From Isoetes taiwanensis (lineage: Eukaryota; Streptophyta; Lycopodiopsida; Isoetales; Isoetaceae): DNA of 64,000 nucleotides. Positions 23,560 to 34,400 of the stretch are shown here, in pieces. A model generated the notes under the pieces. That model did no database searches, was not told the origin of the DNA, and saw only the letters and a list, made by a program, of their open reading frames with translations. The DNA is taken from the NCBI GenBank assembly GCA_021234155.1, contig JAJEKV010000050.1, forward strand, positions 6,845,199 to 6,909,198, written 5' to 3'. Each line of letters starts with the position of its first letter. Within the stretch, counting starts at the first letter, position 1. The position numbers and the translations under genes are program-made.

Positions 23560-24500
23560 AAAAGACCACATGTCGTCGTTCCAAAAAATCTACATGTGGT
23601 TATGTGGAGGTGTGGTTTATTAAGGAGGCGGTGTAGTTTTTTTTATGGAGCTATAGTTTTTTTTTTTTGGAAGGTGTGGTCTTTTTTTTTTTCGAGTGTC
23701 GTTTTTTAAAAAAGTGTTGCTTATTTTTTTTTTTGAGGGGTGTTGTTTTTAAGAAGGTGTTGTTTTTGAGGTGTAGTTTATAACTAGGTGTAGTTTTTTT
23801 TAAGTGGTTGTTTTTATGGAAGTATAGTTTTTTTTTTTTGTGGTTTATAAGGAGGTATAGTTTTTTTAAGTGGTTGTTTTTTAAGGAAGTATAGTTTTTA
23901 CGAAGTGGTATGATTTTTTTAATCGAGGTGTTGTTTTTTGAGGTGTCGTTTATAAGTGGGTGTAGTTTTTAAATAGCTGTTTTTTAAAGAAGTATGGTTT
24001 TTTGAAGTGTGGTTTATAAGCGGGTGTAGTTTTTAAGTGGCTGTTTTTTAATGAAGTATGGTTTTTACGAAGTGGTATGATTTTTTAATCGAGGTGTTGT
24101 TTTTTGAGGTGTCGTTTATAAGTGGGTGTAGTTTTTAAATAACTGTTTTTTAAAGAAGTATGGTTTTTTGAAGTGTGGTTTATAAGCGGGTGTAGTTTTT
24201 AAGTGGCTGTTTTTTAATGAAGTATGGTTTTCTGAAGTGGTGTAGTTTATAACTAGATGTAGTGTTTAAGAAGCTATTTTTAAGGAAATATGATTTTTTT
24301 TTGTGTGGTTTATATAACTAGGTATAGTTTTTACGTAGCTATTTTTTAAAGTAAGTATGGCTTTTTGAGGTGTGGTTTTTAAGTAGGTGTAGTTTTTAAG
24401 TGGCTGTTTTTTTTTATAGAAGTGTGGTTTTCTGAAGTGGCGTAGTTTTTACGCAGCTATTTCTTAAGGAAGTATGGTTTTTCTGAGGCTATTTCTTAAG
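23560..24500. repeat. T-rich long tandem array
   Basis: About 0.9 kb is made of variants of GTGGTTTATAAGxGGGTGTA, GTTTTTAAGTGGCTGTTTTT and AAxGAAGTATGGTTTTT. Two higher-order copies of about 180 bp are clear (about 23915-24060 and 24085-24235), sharing ACGAAGTGGTATGATTTTTT and AATCGAGGTGTTGTTTTTTG. The strand is nearly free of C. No coding capacity. Confidence 0.8.
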
Positions 24501-24599
24501 CAAAGCACCACCACCTGGAATATTGTTTGTTGCTCAACTTTTGGAATGTATTGTATTGTTTTACATTCGTGAAAAATAACTTCAATGGTTAGATCCAAC

Positions 24600-24915
24600 C
24601 ACTACAAGAGAATGAGCATTTTTTGTCAGAAAAATCGTCAGACTGTCTAGAGAGATTTTTGCCTGACATACAGGCTGAAGAACGTACTGACGATTACTAT
24701 TTTGATGCTTTTCTTGACGATACTACGTCAGACATATTGTCACATAAATCGTCAGAAGCCTTCATCAGGTTAAGCGTCAGAAATAGAAAAAGCGTCAGAA
24801 TTTGCGTTAGAATAATCGTCAGAAAATGCGTCAGATATAACGTCAGATATATCATCAGATTTTGCGTCAGACTATTCGTCAGATATTGCATCAGACTAAT
24901 CGTCAGATGGTGCTT
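24600..24915 (+). mobile_element. CACTA (En/Spm)-type transposon end with subterminal CGTCAG array
   Basis: The sequence starts CACTACAAGAGAATGAGCA at 24600, the typical terminus of the CACTA superfamily. It is followed by about 15 variants of CGTCAG(A) spaced about 12-18 bp, mostly as (T/G/A)CGTCAGA, from 24626 to 24907. CACTA elements carry arrays of short subterminal repeats that bind transposase, and this matches. The open frame through it (24623-24952) is a by-product of the 15-bp period. The matching right end (TAGTG) was not found by eye, so the element is truncated or its other end is diverged. Confidence 0.65.
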
Positions 24916-25457
24916 TTCTAGGCGCTATTACAATTTTAGTTATAACATTTGATTGAATAGTATATTTTAGATGAAATTTGATGTTTCACAAAGCTCCTCG
25001 ATCTGTCTAATGATGTATTATTTAATTAAGCTTGATTTAGTTTCGGGAGGGAGGGGGGAATTAATTTCCATCCCTAGCTAGTATTGTCCTTTATTGGCCG
25101 TCAGATGGGGGCACCTTCTGTAGAATATGTTGGCTGGCAAGATTCGAAGCACCGGTATTGAGTCAGCATGGGGTCAAATTGACCCCATTAAATAGGAACG
25201 CCCCTGCCACAACACCATGGCTTCATCAAGTATACAACACAGGAGCATGTACATACAGTAACAGAAAGCAGGCATAACTCAAACACAACATCCGCCAAAA
25301 CAGAGGCCTGATTGATTTCTTCAACGGGCCTCAAATAGAACAAAGTTGACCTGACACAAAATAAGAGTTGGCTTACCGGATTCAAGCGTCAAACGCTTTT
25401 GAATGCCACAATTTCTCTTTCTCTATGGCATGCAGATGGGGTTCGGCTGGTGTTTAA
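24916..25457. other. Non-coding stretch between CACTA end and copia remnant
   Basis: No recognised feature. It may include interior CACTA sequence or flanking retroelement sequence, but no terminal repeat could be identified. Confidence 0.35.
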
Positions 25458-26476
25458 ATGGGTTATGGGAAATACTCCAATTGTTATACATACTCTAATA
25501 TGCTAATGGAAGGAAGCGCTAAACTGGGATCAAACTCAAAAGGTCCCTGTTTTGATGAAGGCAAGCTCTCATATAGATTCTGCATTTTCCTTGCAAAGTT
25601 AGCATCTTCTTTCTTCAGAAGCCAATCTGAACACAAAAAAGCAAAGCATGCAGGTTTGCCAAACTTTCTTTGGGAAGAAGCAGAAAAGACTGTTGTGCTA
25701 GTGCAAAATGCTTTGCCAACCAAAAGTCTGGAAGGTATGTGCCCAGAATTCTTATGGTCAGGAAGTATGCCTAACTTTGAAAATTATAAAGCATATGGTG
25801 CCTTTGGGATATACTCATGTTCCCAAGGAAAATAGATTAAAATTAGATGATGGATGCATCATAACCTATTTGGTAGGATATGATGAGCATTTGAAAGGTT
25901 TCTGAGAATGTACAATCCGTTTTTATAGAAACATCATAGTGAGCGGAGATGTGACTTTTGTAGAAGAAGAATTATACAGGGCCAAGGTCTATAAGCAAAG
26001 TGGAGATTAAGTAAAAATAGTAGAGCCCTGCAAATACAAATGTAAATGATATGGCGATTTGGATGACAAGGTGGATAAGAATGCACAAAGCTTGGAAACA
26101 AATCTTAAAGATGCATGCAATGATGAGGAAATTGACAATGTTGAAGACAATAACAATAATGCGTAAAAATCATGAAATGGTGGAGCATGAAATGGAAAAA
26201 GCGAAAAAAGGAGGTCCTTTGGTGAAAGATTAATGGAAGATGAGTTCTAGGTTGCAGTTACATGAGAAGGATCCTGAAGCACTCATAATTATGCAGACAG
26301 GTGTTCCTGAAACCTTTGATGAAGCTGTGAACAGCATAGAGGCAAATAGATGGAGGGAAGCCATGAATGAAGAGATTAATTCCTTTAACAGGACATCTAC
26401 CTATGAATTAGTTGACTTGCCTATGGATTTGGGTTCGGTATTCAGTTATCGAGTGTTTCTTGCTTTGCTACTGTAA
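25458..26476 (+). mobile_element. Ty1/copia retrotransposon remnant (integrase C-terminus to start of RT)
   Basis: Plus-strand pieces in collinear copia order. The end of the integrase core reads EHKKAKHAGLPNFLWEEAEK, QNALPTKSLEGMCPEFLWSG and PNFENYKAYGA (25600-25800). After a frame change comes the GAG-like C-terminal fold YTHVPKENRLKLDDGCI and YLVGYDEHLKGF (25815-25905), then NIIVSGDVTFVEEELYR (to about 25985). The RT N-terminus starts at about 26290: PETFDEAVNSIEANRWREAM and NEEINSFNRTSTYELVDLP. Sequence similarity stops at about 26440, before the RT catalytic motif. The frameshifts and stops make it dead, and no LTRs or tRNA primer site were seen. Confidence 0.85.
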
Positions 26477-27597
26477 CAACAGCTTAAGCATTAGTCCTAT
26501 TTATATTGCGAGGTTACACACAGGTTTTTTGCTGGGCAACTGGGCAAGATCTCTTCTGGTGATTTTACTGATTACATAAGGTAAAATAGCATTCATAAGT
26601 TATTCAATCAAAATGACCATGACGGTTTAATGCGCAAAACAAAATCCACCCAATAGCTCACCATGGTCTCTTAAGCTTAGAATTCCCTTTTGATTTCTGT
26701 CCGCTTTGAGTTCTCTTCGCTCAGAGTTCCCTTTCCTAATATGTAGCATAATAACAGGGGGTTTTTTTTTGTACTTTTATACAGTTTTCTCTAAGGTTTT
26801 CATATGATTTGGTGGGCGTATTGCATGAGGTGTACTAATTGGTACATCTAGAGCGCACCAAGTATTTGCATGCAACTTGCGCCCTTTTTTATTTGGCCCT
26901 TCTTAATGGTCAAGATCAAAGGGCTTACAACAAAAGCCCTCTTTAAAAAGACAAGATCGAAGGGCTTACAACAAAAGCTCACTTTTTGGAAAAAAAGGAA
27001 AAAAAAAAAAAAGAAATAAGGAAGAAAAAAAAAGGGAGAACACATGCAACCATCGTGCATATGCACTCTAGGGTTTCGAGAGACTTAGGGTTTCATCCGT
27101 CCGATAGTCGTGTCCATGCCCAGATGCTTCCAGATGCTTGCCTGCTTGGTTTTGTTTTCAGATGACCAAGGCAAATTTTATTTCTTATTTCTGGCAGATT
27201 CATCCAAAGTGCCAGAAAAATATCCACCGGATTGATGATGCAGTTACAGAGTGTTTTGCTTTGTATTTCTCCTTTCCTCTCAGGCCTCGCCGGATTTGAT
27301 CGGCCACTGTAAAGGTCGTAGCTAGAGATAGGAATCGTTCTTCGACAGATTGCCGTCGCCTTCACTTTCTCCTTTCTGAGACCATTTCTGGATGCTCCGG
27401 TCTGACATCTCGTTTTGCTTTCTAGCGAATCAACCGGTGAATGCAGGCGGAGATCTTAACAGTGAAAATCAAACAAGCAACCCGACCAAGTAGCCTGGTG
27501 AAGATCAAGCAAGCCCGGTATCTTCGTTCTGCGAATAGGTGCGTCAGTCAGTAAAGATCTTTTCCTTTGTTTCTTGTGACGTCGACTTCGACTGAGT
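26477..27597. other. Non-coding, includes one head fragment of the tRNA-box repeat and A-rich tracts
   Basis: The phrase AATATGTAGCATAATAACAG at about 26739 matches the head of the repeats at 11971 and 12494, followed directly by a T-run. A duplicated AAGGGCTTACAACAAAAGC phrase lies near 26918 and 26960, and an A-rich tract at 26990-27035. From 27060 the text GGGTTTCGAGAG..AGGGTTTC looks like a plant 5' UTR leading to the next coding relic. Confidence 0.45.
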
Positions 27598-28216
27598 TTA
27601 TGCCCACCAATTTCCGCCCATGGAAGTGGTGTACAGAGATGGATATTTTCATTCTTTAGATAATAGAATGCTCTGGATCTTCAAAAAAGCTAAGGTAAAA
27701 ACGTGAGGGTGCTTCTTATTCATATCACGTGAAAAATCGTTCAACGATTCTCGGGACTTGATGCTTTGGATCTTGATCAACTCCGAGCGTGGAGTATATG
27801 CCTCGAAGTTCGGGATATGTGAGAGAATATTGGTTCAAAGCGAGCTCAAAGCGTAGATTAAATGTTTCTTCCAACATCCGATTCGCAGATCAAATGCTAA
27901 ACATAGGCAAGGTAAAGTTATTTATCATGGATATGATTTTCAAGATGAAAATGAATATGATGAATATGAAGAAGTTGGGCTTTTGAAGAAGAATATGAAG
28001 CGGATGCATATGAAGATGACTATGAAGATGTATGTGAAGAATATAGCGCATATGAAGATCCACATGCATTTCCAAGTCCATTTCCAAATGCATTTCCAAG
28101 TGCCCAAATAGGTGAATCCTTTTTTTCTCGGCTGTTCAGTTCAATCCGTGCATGGTCTGCTAGGCTTGTGCATTCCTTGAGAGCTCTTCCTCATTTCTTA
28201 TTTTCCTCAGCATAAG
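27598..28216 (+). pseudogene. Unrecognised protein with DGYFHSLDNRMLW motif and acidic tail, broken
   Basis: At about 27620-27694 an ATG opens MEVVYRDGYFHSLDNRMLW IFKKAK, followed by VRVLLIHIT in another frame. From 27735 further pieces read LGLDALDLDQLRAWSICLEV and, later, KVIYHGYDFQDENEYDEYEE. From about 27985 a third frame reads YEADAYEDDYEDVCEEYS, then SPFPNAFPS and FFSRLFSSIRAWSARLVHSL up to a stop near 28216. I believe these are one small gene with three frame changes: a short basic/aromatic domain, an acidic Tyr/Glu/Asp stretch and an amphipathic C-terminal helix. I do not recognise the family, and the decayed state is clear only from the frame changes; introns were not excluded. Confidence 0.35.
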
Positions 28217-28340
28217 AAGCTACTAAACCTTTGGCTGGCAGTGTACATTTAATGAATATGTTGCTTATGTATATTAATTGACTCCTCTGCTTTCCATTTT
28301 TTATGCAAACTGCTTGCGTTCTAGTTTGATTAGAATAACG

Positions 28341-28570
28341 AGAACAGAAATTTTAGGCCCGAAGGGCCGAAAATTTTTTTCGATATAACAACCAACACAT
28401 AGCTATCATTAACATTATTAACATAAACACATAACACATATTGCTACATGTTTTAAATGTCTTTTATATTCTCACGTCTGCTTTTTTTTAAAAAAAATTT
28501 TTAGTATAATAACCAACACATAACTACCATTGACATTAATAAATATAACCATTGGATCCAACACATTTAA
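28341..28570. repeat. Hairpin plus two-copy AT-rich repeat
   Basis: GGCCCGAAGGGCC at about 28357 is a 5-bp GC stem with a 3-nt loop. It is followed by AAAATTTTTTT and ATAACAACCAACACATAGCT. The latter block recurs at about 28503 as ATAATAACCAACACATAACT with the same following text (ACCATT/ATCATT..ACATTA). The hairpin next to a repeat may be a small transposon end, but no CTRR or inverted terminal repeats were found. Confidence 0.5.
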
Positions 28571-28929
28571 ATTAAAATCCCCCTTAAACCCCCTTTGGTT
28601 TGGGTGCATATTCACACGGGGGGTGACGTAGGGCATCGAGAGCTGTCGGATTGGCATATTCGCCCCTTATTCCATAATCTACACCGTACGTAAAGTTCCT
28701 CATTTGTGGGGTAGTTCTTTGCATGTTATTTCCAATTCAAACAATCATGTAACCACTTTAGTTCTATACATATTAGTTTTCCAGTCTTTAGGATGTAAAT
28801 TTCCCTTTCACTTTGCTCACTCACGCTTTCAAGGTTGTGATATAAATTCCCAATCAACACAAACTACTACATGTCTACCATCATTATTATCTAGAAAACA
28901 TATTACCCAACATAAGAATACTGAAACAA
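28571..28929. other. Intergenic, no recognised feature
   Basis: Short frames without motifs. No repeats were noticed. Confidence 0.4.
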
Positions 28930-29156
28930 TAGAAATATGATTTGAAATAAAGCCTATCTTTAATGGTCGAGGCAATTGGCACATGCCTCGACATAAATCA
29001 AATGTCCATATCGCACACACCTACGTAAATTGCATGTACAGATTGACATAAATGGAAATATGGTTTGAAATGAAGCCATCTTTAATGGTTGAGGCATTGG
29101 CGCATGCCTCAACATAAGTCAAAAGTCCATATCACACACACTATATGTAAATCCCA
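28930..29156. repeat. Two-copy tandem repeat of about 120 bp
   Basis: GAAATATG(A/G)TTTGAAAT(A/G)AAGCC, TCTTTAATGGT, GAGGCA..TTGGC(A/G)CATGCCTC and GTCCATATC(G/A)CACACAC occur in order at about 28931-29030 and 29056-29145. The copies differ by about 10-15 per cent and by small indels, so the duplication is not recent. Each contains a CGAGGCA..TGCCTCG-type inverted repeat. Confidence 0.75.
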
Positions 29157-31489
29157 TCCTATATTATAAAGTTTTAGTGTATGTCGTGAATAAAACCCTA
29201 AAACTTTCGACGGCCCAGATTTTACTTAAAGTTTTGGACGCCACATGGCATAATCTCAATTATTCCTACTACTTTTCTTTACGCTTTTTTCTTTTCCTTT
29301 CGTAGCATCTATCGAACTAGGGCGGCTCGACCCACGGTGATGGTGCAAGCAGCAGAAAGATCTGTAGAAACTAGGGTGGTTTCATTGTCGTTGAAGGCTC
29401 CAATCCGGACAAATATGGTGCGAGGGTTTTTCTTGCAAAAGAAACGACAACCCTATGCCGTGAGCACCAAAGCGAGATCACTAGACTTCTGGCTGAATCA
29501 TAGTGCGGGTAGGGTTTGTGGTCTAGAGCAAAAGGGCGGTAGGTCCGGAGCGTGGGGACCGGGGCAACATGAAATTGAGGCAAATAAAATTTTGAAGTTG
29601 GGTTCGGGTTACGCCATAACGCCAGGTTCTTTGATGCGTTATGGATATTTTGTTTTTCGTTATGCTCGATTTGTTTGTTGTGCTCAACAATTTGCGATTA
29701 TATCCTAATATGGGCAACATGTTTCCCAATAAATGGACATCCACCTTGCTCAAATAGCTCTATATTTTGTTAACCCAAAGCTTGATATTTTGCTTCTCTT
29801 GAAAGCAAAGAAGTCCCCTTTCATTCCCCCTTTTTTTAGCTTTTAAAGCATGTTAATTTGCAGTATTAGGAGATGCGTGATGATGATGAAGTGCTTTAGT
29901 TTAAGCTCTCAAAATATTAAGGTTGTTTTTTAACATAATGATGAAAAACTATGGTGGCATGTATAAACATTTGATCTCAAGCATACCTAGCTTGCTTTGC
30001 TGATCCATTGGCTATATCATTATGCCCTGCATCTCTTGAAACAGAGCTATCACAAGCTTGGTGTTGGTCTCAAATCAATGCTGGTGTTAACTTGCAGCAT
30101 AAAAATAGATACTTGAACTGTCATGTGGTGCACTGTTCTACAGCTGTAGGTACTATCACATCCATCATGCATGCCCCATCATGCAAAAACAGAGTACTTA
30201 CATAAGCAATGACTGCTACCTAGCATGGTTAAAAACATTATGTTGCTTCTTTATTAAACATTAGATAGGATTTATTTTTTATTTTATTGCAGGGAACAAT
30301 CTTGGTTTCAGTAAGAAGAATTCTATGGCCTTGGAGAAGCTCAAGGGATAGATACATGCCCCAAGTCTTTGCAGTAGAAAAGAAAGGTATCTTGCTTGAG
30401 CATCATACTTATTGTTTGGGCCATTTGGTCGCTCTGGGATTCAGATGGATTGGTTGACTTTCCCAAGCGCAGCCTTCTTCTGGCCCTGCATTTTAGTTCC
30501 TTATGGCTATGACATTGAAGCTTCAATAAATGCACTGCCAGATTTTCCTTAGAGACATAACAAAACAGGATGTTAGTCTTCTTACCATTCAGTTGGAATC
30601 TTTATGTTTCGTTTCGAGTTTTCGCCTGCCGGGATTGGGGCATGGGTTGATGCTCCATGGAAAAAAGGGGCATCATGGGATGGGGGCATTGGATGACGTG
30701 ATGGTGGCTTATATATACGACGCTCGATATTTATATAATACGATTTAGAGTGAAAAAATTGTAGAGCTTTGTCATGTGTATCGCTTCCAACGACCGAGAT
30801 GAGTTGCTGAGATGGTGGCCCAAGTCTTACGATCCATTTGGCCTTAGTTTAACGACCGCTATTAACATCCAAGATTGATCCCCGCATTGTGTTGGTTTGG
30901 GTCGCTTCTACCTCCCTGCATCCCTTCTAATCATGTCTATCTCCGGTAACTGCAAACGAAGGGCGACATCTTTCCCAGTTGGGTGGGTCATTCGACCTTT
31001 GGTTGGGGTCTTTAGATAGACCTTGCTAATGACCTATAGGCTTTAGATAGATGGTGATGTCGCAACAACAAAGCATTGCCAATATTTCAAAGCCTATCAG
31101 TATATATTGAGTAAAAAAGAGCAGATAAATAAAATATATGGTGAGGAATTGAAAATAATAATTTTCAGTTGTGATAAAGCAATATTGTATGCAACGGCTG
31201 GGGTGAATATGGGATAAATGGCTCAGATTGCGATCCTCGTCCTTTCACCTTATTGGCTCTGAAAGTAACGGCTGAGATTAAAGGGGCAAATCGTGATCCG
31301 CACCATTTTGATTTTGCACGGCCGAGAATAGGGGGCAAGATCAAAATCCCCGCCATTTTGTTTTTGCCTTACCGCCATGTTCTCTGCCTTCTCTCCCCTA
31401 CTCTTTGCCGCCATGTTCTATGCCTTCTCTCCCCTCCTCTTTACCTTCTGTTTCTCGATTCTCTTCCTTCATATTCTTGATCTTCGTGA
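29157..31489. other. Intergenic with one 123-codon open frame of unknown status
   Basis: A plus-strand frame at 29337-29708 has no recognisable motif and a fairly random composition. TATATATA-type sequences lie near 30705-30740. At 31375-31440 the phrase GCCGCCATGTTCT(C/A)TGCC with TTCTCTCCCCTxCTCTTT is duplicated, in the presumed 5' UTR of the next gene. No gene is supported. Confidence 0.4.
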
Positions 31490-34400
31490 GTGGCTATGGC
31501 GGCAGCATTTTTGGGTAGGTTTTTGTCTACAACAGAGCAAGGGCGGTGGAGTAGTGACGGATTTGTGGATATCTGGACCCGGTTTACAGACTATATGGAC
31601 TATGTGCCTGTATGCATAGAAGCAAAATACAAGGCGTTTGAATGGATCGTGGAATTCTTTTGTTTGATTCAAGTGCGTATCTGTTGTGTTCCTAGCATTT
31701 CACAAAAAGAGGTTCTGTAATCATGCTCTATCTAATTCTTGTTATCTCTAATTCGAGCTCTTGCAAAAGAGTTGGGTAATATTTTAATTGCTTGAAGTTT
31801 TAGATTCGATGCGGGGTTAGTTGCCCATGTACTATAGATACTCTTTGGTCTTATGGTTTGCCCGAGAGGCCGAATTTACATAATCCCGCTTTCTTTGTAG
31901 AAAAGCATGGCATGTATGGGCTCCTAGGAAGGGAAGAGTAGGGAAGAGAGGCAACAGAAAGGAAGACCAAGAAACGTAGCAATTGAAAGAAATGACCAAG
32001 AGGCGTAATCAACAGAAGAAAAGATGAAGAAACATATTCAAAGAAAAAGGAAGATCAAGAAACAGAACCGTTACAAGGAGAACAAGATATTTTGCCAGAA
32101 ATGACTATTACTCAGAGCACTGAAGCCTTTGTAAGTTATACATCTCTGGCAGTTTGTTGATGTTGTGTTTTTTGTCAATTTTTTGAAATAATTATTGTGC
32201 AGCACGTAGCTCCTCAAATTGAGTCAACAGATGCTTCAGCAATTGGAAATCAGGAAGCCATGGCTGATGCCATGGAATCAAATTCAGTTCATCAGCAAGC
32301 TGATATTACTGATACAGGTTCATGCATATGTTCAAGCAGTTTCATAATGTACCACGTATATTGTTCTCTTTTTATTAACACTGTTGGGTAGAAGCATGAA
32401 AGGGTGATTGAATTTTTTTGTATATTGATGTAAAAATTTGAACTGGGTTAAAGTGTTTGTAATGTACATTTTGAATTTTACATGGAGTTGCCTATCATTA
32501 ATAAAGGCGGTTGACGTACAATATTCTCCATAATTATACCAAATCCTCCCGAAATCTTGTACTAGCTTCTCTATCAATAAAATCTAAATATCTTGCCTGC
32601 GAAAAAAAAAATGGCGCACATTTTGAACTTTCCTCAATCGATCAAACATGGCTCCGGATTCTAGCTCAACGAAAACTTGGCCCGAATCGATTATAGCTGC
32701 TCCTAAATCGAATGCATTTCAAGAAACAAATGTATCTTGAACAAATTGAAATCCCTTTCCTTCAAGCAGTAATACAAATCCCTTCAAGCAGTAATACAAA
32801 TCTGGTTAATAATCTGATTTCTTGTGCAGGATGTTGTATCCCCTTTCTGCAGAATGGATCGATGTCTTAAAGCACCAGTTGAAGAAGAAACTATGGAAGA
32901 AGGATTGGACTCTCATGCAAGCACTTTGAGGTCAGCATCGGGTTCGGGTTGATTTCAATCCTCCTGTTGATGAAGTTTCGAAAAGCAATCAAGTACAAAG
33001 CGGGCAAAGAAAATCGAAAACAGAGGGTTTGTAGGGGTGGATACGTGACAAAAGCCAATTAGAAGAAAGGTGAATGCTTCAGAAAATCTCATAATGAATG
33101 AGGTATCTAATTTGACTCCAAAACAAAGAAAGTATATTTGCAAGAAGATTATTGCAGGACAAAAGATTGCAATTCCTATTTGAGCCAGTCATTGGAAGGC
33201 CTCAAAAGGCTATCGTGAAAACAGATCTGGTAAAGAATTTAAAGGATGGCCTCCAAGACGTCAAAAATGCAAATAGCAATGACAGACTTGTTGCAAAGCA
33301 TTCTGTACTATCTATGGTGGTTGGAGAGGAAGGAGAATTACAGAAGACTTCACTAGCAGCTAAGTTGCTGAAAATACTTCCTAGAAATATGAAACTAGCA
33401 GTGGAGAGAAGGAAAAGAATGTCACTAGGTGGAACAAATCTGTGGGCATTAGCAGGTCAAAATCCAAGAACAAATACGATAGATCAGGCTATGAAGAATA
33501 TGGTTGCTCAGTTTTGGTTAGATAACTCAAATGTTTCACCAAAAATTAGAGATGTCATGAAGAATAGGACACAACCAATTCAATATATTGACATTACACA
33601 GGTACGATTGTAATTTAGCTGTAATTGCATCTTGTTTTTCAGAATAAAGATGTTTTTTATTTTGTAACACTGATGTAAAGTTTGTAGATTTCTTTACTTT
33701 TTGGCAGAATAAAGATGTCTTTTATTTTGTAACACTGATGTAAAGTTTGTAACAGATTTCTTTACTTTTTGAATGTAATGTAGATGCAGTCTGCCCTAGT
33801 TGTTCTACATGGAAATGTTAAATTATTTCATGGCAACACATACATGTATATTTGTTTACATGTATATTCTAAATGTATATTTGTTTACATGTATATTCTG
33901 GATGTATTGTAGATGTAGGCAGTAACTAAGAAGAAATTAGTGTGGAGATGTATTAATTGTCAAAAAATTATGTGACTTCATAGTAAATGAAATAAAATTC
34001 ATGTCAGAATGTACATGTATGTGTGGGAGTTTAGGGTCTTGAATATGTAAAAGATTTGTATGTAATGTAATGTAATGAGGTGACTAATTTTATTTCACTT
34101 TGTAATTTTACAGTTTGAATTATTCCGAATTTTGTGGATCAAGATCCGTGAGGTTCGGATTGAGCTTAGGCAATTTGAATACTTAAAACCTTCTTGCATT
34201 AGAAAGCTAAAGGAAAGAAACACATGTTGTTGCGTGAAACATGAGCAATCAGATCTGTACAAGCAGGCATTTAATTTGATGAGGTCAAGACTCCATGAAA
34301 ATTGTTCGTGCAATTGTGGTGTGTCTTCCGAAGCTCATGCTGGAATATGTCAAGCCAAGGACAAGACATTTGATAATGTTAGCACATTTTGGAGGGCTAT

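Noticed and set aside
24623-24952. 109-codon frame rich in RxxVRxxVR
   Set aside because: It is produced by the 15-bp spaced CGTCAG array of a CACTA end and contains no other protein signal.
28357-28369. GGCCCGAAGGGCC hairpin as a second Helitron terminus
   Set aside because: No CTRR follows within 15 bases on either strand.
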